Of a DNA stretch of 14,888 nt, positions 1 through 8,271 are shown piece after piece (the stretch's first letter is position 1; every line of letters starts with the position of its first letter). This stretch comes from Solirubrobacteraceae bacterium (GTDB lineage: Bacteria; Actinomycetota; Thermoleophilia; Solirubrobacterales; Solirubrobacteraceae), in NCBI GenBank assembly GCA_024710825.1, contig JANJUA010000223.1, forward strand, positions 1 through 14,888, written 5' to 3'. The translations under genes were made by a program, and so were the position numbers. The notes under the pieces were generated by a model. That model made no database searches. It was not told the DNA's origin and saw only the letters and a program-made list of their open reading frames with translations.

Positions 1-244
1 GCCGGGGCGCGGGCAGGGCGTTGCACGCCGCCGCTCGCCGGGGCTCGTCGGCCGCCCCGGCGCCGCGGTCCCCGCGCGACCGACCGAACCGCTCCGGGAG
101 GTGCACGAGCAGCAGGTCCGCGGCCAGCCACGCGAGCAGCAGGCCGAGAGCAAGCGTGTCCAGCGGGAGGCCGGCGGCCGGCCCGGCGGCGAGGCCCGCG
201 AGGAACGGCAGGAAGATGGGCAGGCGTCGTCGCGGCGGGAGCAT
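1..244 (-). CDS. Hypothetical small membrane protein (5' part, runs off the left edge)
   Basis: The reading frame starts at an ATG (complement of 242-244) and stays open to base 1, giving 81 codons. The N-terminus is basic (MLPPRRR). Two hydrophobic stretches follow, at about residues 9-26 and 30-49, looking like two membrane helices or a helical hairpin. A polar Arg/Gly/Ala-rich segment begins at about residue 51. Codons end in G or C almost throughout, and the hydrophobic pattern appears only in this frame, which argues for a real gene. There is no strong Shine-Dalgarno sequence; a GGTGG sits immediately before the ATG. A hairpin (263-294) lies just upstream, between it and the preceding gene. 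I do not recognise the family. The C-terminus is missing, so length and function cannot be judged. Confidence is moderate because only a fragment is visible. Confidence 0.5.
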   Translation of the reverse strand, partial: MLPPRRRLPIFLPFLAGLAAGPAAGLPLDTLALGLLLAWLAADLLLVHLPERFGRSRGDRGAGAADEPRRAAACNALPAPR

Positions 245-262
245 CCCACCACGGTCATCGGC

Positions 263-294
263 GGAGGCGCCCGCAACCTGCGCCGGGCGCCTCC
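263..294 (-). terminator. Hairpin downstream of the glycoside-hydrolase-like gene, probable terminator
   Basis: GGAGGCGCCCG (263-273) pairs perfectly with CGGGCGCCTCC (284-294), an 11-bp stem around a 10-base loop. It lies 12 bases past the stop codon of the minus-strand gene ending at 307. No T-run follows on the minus strand, as is common for actinobacterial terminators. It also lies about 20 bases before the ATG at 244, so it could instead shape the 5' leader of that gene. Confidence 0.6.
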
Positions 295-306
295 CGCCTG
301 GACGAC

Positions 307-1212
307 CTACCGACCGATTCGGCTCTTCACCACGCGGTAGCCGGGCCGCGCGGTCCCGTTCGGGTTCGTCAGCCCGGCGTCGAAGCGCGCCGAGCTCGTC
401 GAGCCGGTCCACTGGAAGATGTAGAGCCGCTTGATCCGCGAGCTCGAGTCGGCGAGCTTGAACATGTATCGCAGGGCCTTCGACGCCCGGCGCTGGCCCT
501 TGCTCCCGCCCGGGAAGTTGCTGCCGAACTTCACGATGCCGCCGGTCTCCGTCAGCCACAGCTCGCCCTTGGTCGCGGCGAGGATCGCCCGCGTGCGCGT
601 GCTCGAGTTGCGGTTCGTGTCGGAGTAGTTGTGCAGGCCCCAGATCTTCGGCGCCGGCTTCGCGTAGCGCTGGAACTGCTTGAGGTAGCGCAGCGTCGGG
701 GCCATGTTGGCGCCGTCGAGCATGTCCAGCCCGGTCACCGTGCAGCCGCGGCACACCTTGCGCAGCGCCATGTAGTAGTTCGCAGCCTGGCGCGGGTTCG
801 GCGAGCGGAACAGCCCCGGCTCGTTGCCGCGGTTGGCCTCGTTCCACGGCTGGTACTCGCGGACGTAGGGGAACGCGGCGATGAACTTCTTCACCGCGCG
901 CCGGTACTTGGCCGTGCTCGGCAGCTTCTCGGGGTTCATCCGCGAGTGGTAGAACGCCACGAGGACCTTCGCGCCCGCGGCCTGAGCGGCGGTGATGAAG
1001 GCGTCGGCACGGCGGGCGTCGACCCCGCTGTCGATCGCGTCGTACGGCGCGATGTAGCGGACGATCGGGACGTCGAGGGCCTCGTAGAGCGGGTTCGTGA
1101 ACATCGAGGCCTGCTGGTCTCCGATGCCGACGACGGGGGCGGCATGGCCCGCGGCGGGCAGCGCGAGGAGCGCCCCGACCGCGCAGGCGAGGACGGTGGT
1201 TCGGCGGAACAT
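307..1212 (-). CDS. Secreted glycoside-hydrolase-like (clan GH-A type TIM-barrel) protein
   Basis: This 301-residue protein has a signal peptide (MFRRTT, hydrophobic core about residues 7-20, AxA-type site near GHAAP at 23-26), so it should be exported. The body looks like a single-domain (beta/alpha)8 hydrolase of clan GH-A. QPWNEAN carries the Asn-Glu pair (N124-E125) expected of the acid/base at the end of strand 4. WLTETGG carries the likely nucleophile E222. A late FQWTG (W268) and a tail of the form DAGLTNPNGTARPGY are also typical of such enzymes. A close Cys pair, C154/C157, may form a disulfide or bind metal. The substrate cannot be told; a glycan is inferred. The gene starts 10 bases after the tetR stop, probably on the same transcript, although no clear ribosome site precedes it. 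A noncatalytic role is possible. Confidence 0.75.
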   Translation of the reverse strand: MFRRTTVLACAVGALLALPAAGHAAPVVGIGDQQASMFTNPLYEALDVPIVRYIAPYDAIDSGVDARRADAFITAAQAAGAKVLVAFYHSRMNPEKLPSTAKYRRAVKKFIAAFPYVREYQPWNEANRGNEPGLFRSPNPRQAANYYMALRKVCRGCTVTGLDMLDGANMAPTLRYLKQFQRYAKPAPKIWGLHNYSDTNRNSSTRTRAILAATKGELWLTETGGIVKFGSNFPGGSKGQRRASKALRYMFKLADSSSRIKRLYIFQWTGSTSSARFDAGLTNPNGTARPGYRVVKSRIGR

Positions 1213-1222
1213 GGGCGGCAGG

Positions 1223-1825
1223 CTATCTGCCGAGTCGGTCGAGCCCTCCGAGGAAGAGCGCGGCGCAGAGCTCCACGGCGCCGTCGACGTCGGGCTCCCC
1301 GGTCCGCTCGACCATCCGCACCCCGACCTCGAACGCCGTGCCGACCATCGCGGAGGCCATCAGCTCGGTGTCGTGCGGCGGCACGAGCCCGGCGCTCACG
1401 CCCTCGGCCAGGTCCTCGGCGAGCTGCGCGACGCCGGCGCCGATCGCCGCGCCGCCGAACATCGCTCGGATCGTCCCGGCGTTGCGGCGCACGAGCTCGA
1501 ACGTCGCCGGGTCCTCGAGCAGGAACGAGAAGTAGGCGCGGAACCCGTCGGCCACGAACGCCTCCGTCGTCTGCCCGCGCGAGCGCGCGACGTGCGTGCG
1601 CGCCAGCGCCTCCGCGGCGGTCTCGTCCACGATCGCCCGGAAGACCGCCTCCTTGTCGGGGAAGTAGTTGTAGAACGTCCCGCTGGCCAGGTCGGTCCGG
1701 CGCACGATGTCGCGCACGGTCGCGGCGCCGTAGCCCAGCTCGGCGAAGACGCCGCGCGCCGCGGCGAGGATCGCCGCGCGGTTGGCCTGCTTCGTGCGCT
1801 CGCGCTTGCCTGCCGCTGGCGTCAC
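1223..1825 (-). CDS. TetR/AcrR-family transcriptional regulator
   Basis: The 200-residue protein starts at GTG (complement of 1823-1825), which overlaps the monooxygenase stop codon in a GTGA arrangement; the frame has no better start. Residues 10-65 are a classic TetR DNA-binding domain: RTKQANRAAILAAA forms helix 1, and the helix-turn-helix runs at about 35-54, ending in GTFYNYFPDKEAVF, the family hallmark. Residues 70-200 are an all-helical ligand-binding and dimerisation domain, not recognised to subfamily. TetR proteins usually act as dimeric repressors released by a small ligand, often of adjacent genes. The 4-base overlap with the flavin monooxygenase makes that gene, and the divergent acylase, the natural targets. 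Inverted repeats at 3173-3186 and 3192-3206 are candidate operators. Family certain; ligand and targets inferred. Confidence 0.92.
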   Translation of the reverse strand: MTPAAGKRERTKQANRAAILAAARGVFAELGYGAATVRDIVRRTDLASGTFYNYFPDKEAVFRAIVDETAAEALARTHVARSRGQTTEAFVADGFRAYFSFLLEDPATFELVRRNAGTIRAMFGGAAIGAGVAQLAEDLAEGVSAGLVPPHDTELMASAMVGTAFEVGVRMVERTGEPDVDGAVELCAALFLGGLDRLGR

Positions 1826-3144
1826 GCCGCGACGGCCCCGGCGCGCGCCGAGCCCGCGCGCAGCTCCCGCTCGACGTCGCGCAGGTAGTCGTCGAAGTCG
1901 ACCTGGATGGTGTGCCGCTTCGAGCTGACGTAGCGCCGGCGCATCGCCCGCTGGTCGCGCGCGATGTCGGCGAGCATCGCCGACCGGTCGGGCAGCGCGT
2001 ACTCGCCGCGCAGATGCGCGGCCACCCAGCGCCCCTGCGCCTCGGCGAGCGGCATGATCGCGCCGAGCGGCTGGAGCAGCCCTATGAAGAAGACGTCGTC
2101 GAGGTCGGGGTGGAACACGCGGCGGTACAGCTCGATCCGATTGTCGGGCGCGGAGACGAGCGCCTCGTCGAAGAAGGGGAAGCTGATCTTGTAGCCGGTG
2201 CAGTAGACGACGACGTCCGCGTCGACGGCGGAGCCGTCGACGAACACGACACGGTCGCCCTCCAGGCGGGCGATGTTCGGCTTCGGCGTCACGGCGCCGT
2301 GGCCGATCCGGTCGAGGATGCGCCCCGAGATGGTCGGGTGCGCGCGGCCGAAGCGGTGGTCGGGCTTCGGCAGGCCGTAGCGCTCCGGCGAGCCGGTCTG
2401 CGCTCGCACTATCCGCTCGGCGACCCAGTAGCGCACGCGGTAGGGCACGCGCGGGTCGTTGGGCAGCTGGTCGAACGGCCGTCCGAACGCGTACTTCGGC
2501 ATGATCCACGCGCCGCGGCGCGCAGCGAGGTGAGTGCTGCGGGCGACGTAGCTCGACTCGACCGCCAGGTCCATCGCGCTGTTGCCCATCCCGAGGATCA
2601 CGACGTCGCGATCGCGGAAGACCTCCTCGTCGGCGTACTCGTGCGCGTGCATCTGGATCCCCGAGAACGTGTCCGAGCCCGGGAAGGCCGGCTCCGGCCA
2701 GCGCGGGTCCCAGTGGTGGCCATTGGCGACGAGCAGCGCGTCGAAGCGCTCGACGGCGCCGTCGTCGAGCGTGAGCGTCCAGCCACCCCGCCGGCCCCGC
2801 GCCGCGTGCCGCACGGACGTCTCGAAGCGGATGTGCTCGCGCAGGCCGAAGCGGTCGGCGTACGCGTCGAAGTAGGCGGCGATCTGGTCGTGGCGCGGAT
2901 AGTCGGGGTAGCTCCGCGGCATCGGGAAGTCGCTGAACTCCATCCGCTCGCGCGACGTGTTGATGTGCAGCCCCCGGTACGCGGCCGACATGCCGTTGCG
3001 GTTGCCGAGGACCCAGTTGCCGCCGATCCGGTCGGACGCCTCGAAGGCGGTGGCGTCCAGGCCCGCCGCGAGCAGCGCCTTGAGCGCGGCGATGCCGGAC
3101 GATCCGGCGCCGATCACCGCGCAGCGCGGCAGGGTCGGAGTCAT
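1822..3144 (-). CDS. Flavin-containing monooxygenase (FAD/NADPH-dependent, class B)
   Basis: The 440-residue protein begins with a Rossmann FAD-binding site (VIGAGSSGIAA, G12/G14/G17) followed by the GGNW segment at 41-44. The flavin-monooxygenase identity sequence FSGIQMHAHEY (160-170) fits FxGxxxHxxxY, with Tyr at the last position, where Baeyer-Villiger enzymes usually carry Trp/Asp. The NADPH-binding glycines are in LGMGNSAMD (G185/G187/A190). CTGYK (315-319) is the second conserved FAD-side motif. Such enzymes use NADPH and O2 to oxygenate soft nucleophiles (N or S) or carbonyls of small molecules, in the cytoplasm. A GGGAGG ribosome site lies 8 bases before the ATG, fixing the start. 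The gene leads the unit with tetR and the hydrolase-like gene, facing away from the acylase gene. The substrate is unknown. Length is normal for bacterial members, with no sign of damage. Confidence 0.92.
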   Translation of the reverse strand: MTPTLPRCAVIGAGSSGIAALKALLAAGLDATAFEASDRIGGNWVLGNRNGMSAAYRGLHINTSRERMEFSDFPMPRSYPDYPRHDQIAAYFDAYADRFGLREHIRFETSVRHAARGRRGGWTLTLDDGAVERFDALLVANGHHWDPRWPEPAFPGSDTFSGIQMHAHEYADEEVFRDRDVVILGMGNSAMDLAVESSYVARSTHLAARRGAWIMPKYAFGRPFDQLPNDPRVPYRVRYWVAERIVRAQTGSPERYGLPKPDHRFGRAHPTISGRILDRIGHGAVTPKPNIARLEGDRVVFVDGSAVDADVVVYCTGYKISFPFFDEALVSAPDNRIELYRRVFHPDLDDVFFIGLLQPLGAIMPLAEAQGRWVAAHLRGEYALPDRSAMLADIARDQRAMRRRYVSSKRHTIQVDFDDYLRDVERELRAGSARAGAVAA

Positions 3145-3152
3145 GGGTGGAG

Positions 3153-3158
3153 CCTCCC
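3153..3158 (-). promoter_or_regulatory. Ribosome binding site of the flavin monooxygenase
   Basis: On the minus strand this reads GGGAGG, 8 bases before the ATG at 3144. It supports that ATG as the true start. Confidence 0.7.
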
Positions 3159-3172
3159 GGGCAGAGGAAACG

Positions 3173-3186
3173 TGACGCCCCCGTCA
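3173..3186. promoter_or_regulatory. Inverted repeat TGACG-N4-CGTCA, candidate TetR operator
   Basis: TGACG (3173-3177) and CGTCA (3182-3186) form a perfect 5+5 palindrome around CCCC. It lies in the 95-base region between the divergent monooxygenase and acylase start codons. The arm CCCGTCA (3180-3186) recurs as a direct repeat at 3208-3214. TetR proteins commonly bind short palindromes of this size beside their own operon. That this regulator binds here is inference. Confidence 0.35.
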
Positions 3187-3191
3187 GGCTA

Positions 3192-3206
3192 GCGACGAGC
3201 CGTCGC
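3192..3206. promoter_or_regulatory. Inverted repeat GCGACG-N3-CGTCGC, second candidate operator
   Basis: The 6-bp arms GCGACG (3192-3197) and CGTCGC (3201-3206) flank AGC. The arms share GACG/CGTC with the palindrome 6 bases upstream, so the pair may be two half-overlapping sites for one regulator. Such short GC palindromes also arise by chance in this genome, so support is modest. Confidence 0.3.
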
Positions 3207-3218
3207 ACCCGTCAACCC

Positions 3219-3225
3219 GGAGGAG
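3219..3225 (+). promoter_or_regulatory. Ribosome binding site of the acylase gene
   Basis: GGAGGAG lies 14 bases before the ATG at 3240. The spacing is somewhat long, but it is the only strong site. It places the start directly before a good signal peptide and rules out the upstream extension of the open frame. Confidence 0.6.
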
Positions 3226-3239
3226 TAGCGTCCCGCCGC

Positions 3240-5687
3240 ATGTCCCGCTCCACCATGCTGCTCGGCGTCCTCGTCGCGCTGATGCTGCCCGCGAGCGCCT
3301 CCGCGAAGGACTACGCCGAGACCGCGCTCAACATCATCCCGTCGGGCCAGGACGGCGGCGTCCCGGTGCCGCCCGGAGCCGCGCGGCAGGCCGAGATGTA
3401 CGACGGCCTCACGCCGCTGTTCGACCGGGTCACGGCCGGTGACCTGACCACCTACTTCAAGTCCGCGCGCCTCGGCGCGGAGGACTCCTGCCCGTGCCGG
3501 AGCGAGGCGGTCCCGCGCAAGGGCGTGACGATCGTGCGCGACAGCTTCAACGTGCCGCACATCACGGGCCGCAACCGGCTCGACCTGGCCTGGGCCTCGG
3601 GCTGGGTCCTCGTGCAGGACCGCGCGCTGCTCGTCGCGCAGGGCCGCCACCCCGCGCGCTTCGCCGCGCTCGACGCGCCCGGCATCGACGCTTTCTCGCT
3701 GGTCACCGGGCTCAAGCAGGTGACGGTGACCAAGCAGGCCGACCGCATCATCGAGCGCGCGCAGACGGCGGCGCTGCTGGCGCGCGGCGCCGAGGGCCGC
3801 TCGCTGCTGCGCGACGTCGACGCCTACGTCGCCGGCATGAACGCCCGCCGCGTCCACGACAAGCTCGACCAGGCGCCCTTCACCCGCGTCGACGTCTACG
3901 CCGTCAACGCGCTCGCCGGCCAGATCTTCGGCCAGGGCGGCGGCGACGAGACGCGCCGCTCGATGCTGCTCGACGGCCTGACCAAGCGCCTCGGGGCGGA
4001 CAAGGGCCGACAGGTCTTCGACGACCTCACCGAGCACATGGACGAGGACACCCCGACGACCATCTCCAAGCCGTTCCCGTACGAGCGGGTCCCCCGGGGC
4101 GACCGCAGCGGCAGCGTCGTGGTCGACGAGGGCTCGATGGACGCGGCCACGCGGCGGGCGGTGAGCACCGCGACGCGCGCGCACCGCAACATGTCGAACT
4201 TCCTCATGCTCGCCGGCAAGCGCTCGACGAACGGGCATCCGCTGTTCGTCGCCGGGCCGCAGATCGGCTACTTCTACCCCGGCCTGACGCTCGAGATGGA
4301 CCTCAAGGCGCCGGGCATCGAGGCGCGCGGCGCCGCGATCCCCGCCGGCGTCGGCAACATCCTCATCGGCCGCGGCCCCGACAACGCGTGGACGCTCACG
4401 TCGGCCGGCTCGGACACCAACGACCAGTACGTCGAGACGCTCTGCGGCGGCTCGGACACGCGCTACCGCTACAAGGGCCGCTGCGTGCGGATGGGGCGCG
4501 TCAACGCCGGCTCGATCGCCGGGCAGGGCGCCGTCGTCTACCGCACCACGGTGCACGGCCCGGTGCTCGGCTACGCGACGGTCGACGGGCGCCGCGTCGC
4601 CATCTCGATGCGCCGCTCCAGCCACGGCAAGGACATCCTCTGGCAGCTGATGTTCAAGCGCTTCACCGTCGGCAGGGTGACCGGCCTGAGGTCGTTCTAC
4701 GCCGCGGCGGCGACATCGCCGTTCACGTTCAACGTGGGCTACGCGGACGACCGCAACATCGCGACGTACTCGACGGGCGCCCTGCCGCTCCGCGACCCGC
4801 GGGTCGACCCGCGCCTGCCCACGAAGGGCACCGGGCAGTACGAGTGGCGCGGGTTCCTGAAGGCGAGCGCCCACCCGCACGAGGCCAACCCGGCGTCGGG
4901 CGTGATGAACAACTGGAACAACAAGCCCGCCCCGCGGTTCGGCTCCGCCGACGACCAGTGGACCTACGGTTCGATCCAGCGCGTCGACATGCTGAACGCC
5001 GGCATCGCGAAGCGCGACAAGCACGATCTGGCGTCGGTGACCGGCGCGATGAACGCGGCGGCGACGCAGGACCTGCGCGCCGCCGGGACGCTGCTGCCCG
5101 CGATCGCGGGCGTGCTGAGCGGCGGCCCGGCGCCCAGCGCCCGCTCGCAGCGGATGCTGGAGCTGCTGCTCGCCTGGCGCGACGGCGGATCCAGCCGGCT
5201 GGACCGCGACGGCGACGGCCGCATGGACGCGGGCGGCGCGCCGGCGATCATGGACGCGGTGTACCCGCGCGTCGCGGACGCCGTGCTCGGGCCTGTGCTC
5301 GGCCCGCAGCTCGAGCAGCTCAACCAGATCGCCGGCGGGACCAACTCGCCGGCCAGCGGGTTCACCGGCGGGCGGATCAACTACGTCGACAAGGACCTGC
5401 GGACGTTGCTGGGGACGCGATTCCGGTCGCCGTTCGAGACTCGCTTCTGCGGCAACGGCGACCTCGCGGCCTGCCGCGAGTCGCTGTGGGACGCCTTCGA
5501 GGCCGCGGGCGCGGCGCTCGCCGAGCAGCAGGGCAGCCCGAACCCGGACGCCTGGACGTCGGACGCGACGGCCGAGATGATCTCGTTCGCGCCCGGCGTG
5601 CTGCCGACGAAGATCCGCTACACGAACCGGCCGAGCGGCATCCAGCAGGTGCTGTCGTTCAGCGGCCACCGGCCCACGCGCCGGTAG
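3240..5687 (+). CDS. Secreted penicillin-acylase-family (Ntn) amidohydrolase
   Basis: This 815-residue precursor starts at the ATG after GGAGGAG. Residues 1-22 are a signal peptide (hydrophobic LLGVLVALML, cleavage near ASASA). GVTIVRDSFNVPHITG (95-110) is the conserved start of the alpha chain. Ser319 in RNMSNFLMLAGKRS, followed by GHPLFVAGP, matches the autocatalytic site whose Ser becomes the N-terminal nucleophile of the beta chain. YADDRNIATYSTG and NNWNNKPAPRFG are further family signatures, the latter holding the expected oxyanion-hole Asn. D655/D657/D659/D663 form a DxDxDG loop that may bind Ca2+. Known relatives cleave penicillins, N-acyl-homoserine lactones or other acyl amides outside the cytoplasm after conversion to alpha-beta heterodimers. 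The substrate cannot be told. PQIG replaces the more usual PHxG after the nucleophile, suggesting a distinct subfamily. Transcribed divergently from the monooxygenase/tetR unit. Confidence 0.9.
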   Translation: MSRSTMLLGVLVALMLPASASAKDYAETALNIIPSGQDGGVPVPPGAARQAEMYDGLTPLFDRVTAGDLTTYFKSARLGAEDSCPCRSEAVPRKGVTIVRDSFNVPHITGRNRLDLAWASGWVLVQDRALLVAQGRHPARFAALDAPGIDAFSLVTGLKQVTVTKQADRIIERAQTAALLARGAEGRSLLRDVDAYVAGMNARRVHDKLDQAPFTRVDVYAVNALAGQIFGQGGGDETRRSMLLDGLTKRLGADKGRQVFDDLTEHMDEDTPTTISKPFPYERVPRGDRSGSVVVDEGSMDAATRRAVSTATRAHRNMSNFLMLAGKRSTNGHPLFVAGPQIGYFYPGLTLEMDLKAPGIEARGAAIPAGVGNILIGRGPDNAWTLTSAGSDTNDQYVETLCGGSDTRYRYKGRCVRMGRVNAGSIAGQGAVVYRTTVHGPVLGYATVDGRRVAISMRRSSHGKDILWQLMFKRFTVGRVTGLRSFYAAAATSPFTFNVGYADDRNIATYSTGALPLRDPRVDPRLPTKGTGQYEWRGFLKASAHPHEANPASGVMNNWNNKPAPRFGSADDQWTYGSIQRVDMLNAGIAKRDKHDLASVTGAMNAAATQDLRAAGTLLPAIAGVLSGGPAPSARSQRMLELLLAWRDGGSSRLDRDGDGRMDAGGAPAIMDAVYPRVADAVLGPVLGPQLEQLNQIAGGTNSPASGFTGGRINYVDKDLRTLLGTRFRSPFETRFCGNGDLAACRESLWDAFEAAGAALAEQQGSPNPDAWTSDATAEMISFAPGVLPTKIRYTNRPSGIQQVLSFSGHRPTRR

Positions 5688-5705
5688 CCGTTCCGGACCG
5701 CGGCG
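5679..5705. terminator. Imperfect nested hairpin between convergent genes, possible bidirectional terminator
   Basis: CGCCGGT (5679-5685) can pair with ACCG (5697-5700) plus GCG (5703-5705), with a 2-base bulge; CCG-TTC-CGG (5688-5696) forms an inner hairpin. It overlaps the acylase stop codon and lies 6 bases beyond the stop of the convergent channel gene. It is the only structure in the 24-base gap. No T-run on either side. Confidence 0.4.
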
Positions 5706-5711
5706 TCTGCG

Positions 5712-6689
5712 CTACTCGGCGGGGACGTCGCGGCTCCAGTGCAGCTGCGGGATCTCGATGCCCGCCTCGTCGAACGCGCCCTTGATCCGCTCGCGCAGCA
5801 GGCGGCTCACGCGCCATTGCTGCGAGGGCGTCGTCTTGACCACCAGCCGGAGCGTCACGCCGAGCGACCCGAGCTGCTCGACGCCCCACAGCTCCGGCTC
5901 CTCCAGCACCGCGTCGTCCTCCCGCCAGACCGCCTCGGCGACGTCGGTCATGACCTGCTTGGCGCGGGCGATGTCGGTGTCGTAGGCGACCTCGACGTCG
6001 AGCAGGGCGCGCGACCAGTGTTGGCTCATGTTGCCGACCCGCCGGATGTCGCCGTTGGGGACGTGCCAGACCGTGCCGTCGACGGCGCGCAGCCGGGTCG
6101 TGCGGAGGCTGACGGCCTCGACCGTGCCGGACGTCTCGCGATCCAGGTCGACGACGTCGCCGACGCCGAACTGGTCCTCGACGAGGATGAAGACGCCGGA
6201 GACGAAGTCGCGCACCAGCGCCTGGGAGCCGAACCCGAGCGCGACGCCGAGGACGCCCGCCCCGGCCAGCAGCGGGCCGAGCTTGACGCCCAGCTCGCCG
6301 ACGACCATCAGCCCGGCCACGAGCAGGATGACGAACGAGACGACGCTCGCGAGCACGCTCGACAGCGCCTCGATCCGCTGCTCGGCCCGCAGGCTCGTCT
6401 CGCGGGTCTCGAGCATCGCCTCCGGCGTGAGGCGGCGCACCGCCCCGAGGCGCTCCTGGACCGTGCCCGAGTTCAGCGAGCGCAGCGTCCGCTTGACGGC
6501 GCGCCGCGCCAGCCGGTTGACGACGACCGCCGCCAACACGATCGCGGCGATGGTCAGCGGGGTGCCGAGCAGCGCGTCGACGACGCGCGTGGCGGGCTCG
6601 CTGCCGGTCACGTCGTAGGTCGTGCGGCAGAGCCACGTCGGGTCGCTGCCGCAGAGGTCGGTCAGCTGCTCGGCTGAGGTGGCCGCCAT
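5712..6689 (-). CDS. MscS-family small-conductance mechanosensitive channel
   Basis: Using the ATG at 6689 the protein has 325 residues; an in-frame GTG at 6698 is equally possible, and neither has a clear ribosome site. The external N-terminus has two cysteines (C13, C21). TM1 is at about 38-60, TM2 at about 111-132 and TM3, the pore helix, at about 137-157 (LAGAGVLGVALGFGSQALV, with the close-packed Gly/Ala pattern of MscS). The beta-domain follows (DFVSGVFILVEDQFGVGDVV, then VPNGDI at 210-215) and a cytoplasmic alpha/beta domain to the end. MscS channels open on membrane tension and release osmolytes during hypo-osmotic shock. The gene starts about 28 bases after gltD on the same strand, so co-transcription with glutamate synthase is likely. 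Glutamate release, as by the MscS-type channel MscCG of Corynebacterium, is an inference. Confidence 0.92.
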   Translation of the reverse strand: MAATSAEQLTDLCGSDPTWLCRTTYDVTGSEPATRVVDALLGTPLTIAAIVLAAVVVNRLARRAVKRTLRSLNSGTVQERLGAVRRLTPEAMLETRETSLRAEQRIEALSSVLASVVSFVILLVAGLMVVGELGVKLGPLLAGAGVLGVALGFGSQALVRDFVSGVFILVEDQFGVGDVVDLDRETSGTVEAVSLRTTRLRAVDGTVWHVPNGDIRRVGNMSQHWSRALLDVEVAYDTDIARAKQVMTDVAEAVWREDDAVLEEPELWGVEQLGSLGVTLRLVVKTTPSQQWRVSRLLRERIKGAFDEAGIEIPQLHWSRDVPAE

Positions 6690-6701
6690 CCGCTGCACCG
6701 T

Positions 6702-6716
6702 AGCGGCAGCGCCGCT
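6702..6716 (-). terminator. Short hairpin between gltD and mscS, possible attenuator
   Basis: AGCGGC (6702-6707) and GCCGCT (6711-6716) form a perfect 6-bp stem around AGC, just after the gltD stop. It is too weak to assert full termination; it might reduce read-through into the channel gene or be chance. Confidence 0.25.
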
Positions 6717-6717
6717 G

Positions 6718-8270
<1,553 letters not shown>

Positions 8271-8271
<1 letters not shown>

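Noticed and set aside
631..3192. Very long plus-strand open frame (853 codons) over the monooxygenase, tetR and hydrolase genes
   Set aside because: It lies antisense to three well-identified proteins. The product is Arg/Val/Ala-rich with no domain; this is the usual frame artefact of a high-GC genome.
3189..5669. Long minus-strand open frame (826 codons) opposite the acylase gene
   Set aside because: The acylase frame holds all family motifs. The antisense product is repetitive in Arg, Val, Gly and Asp with no recognisable domain.
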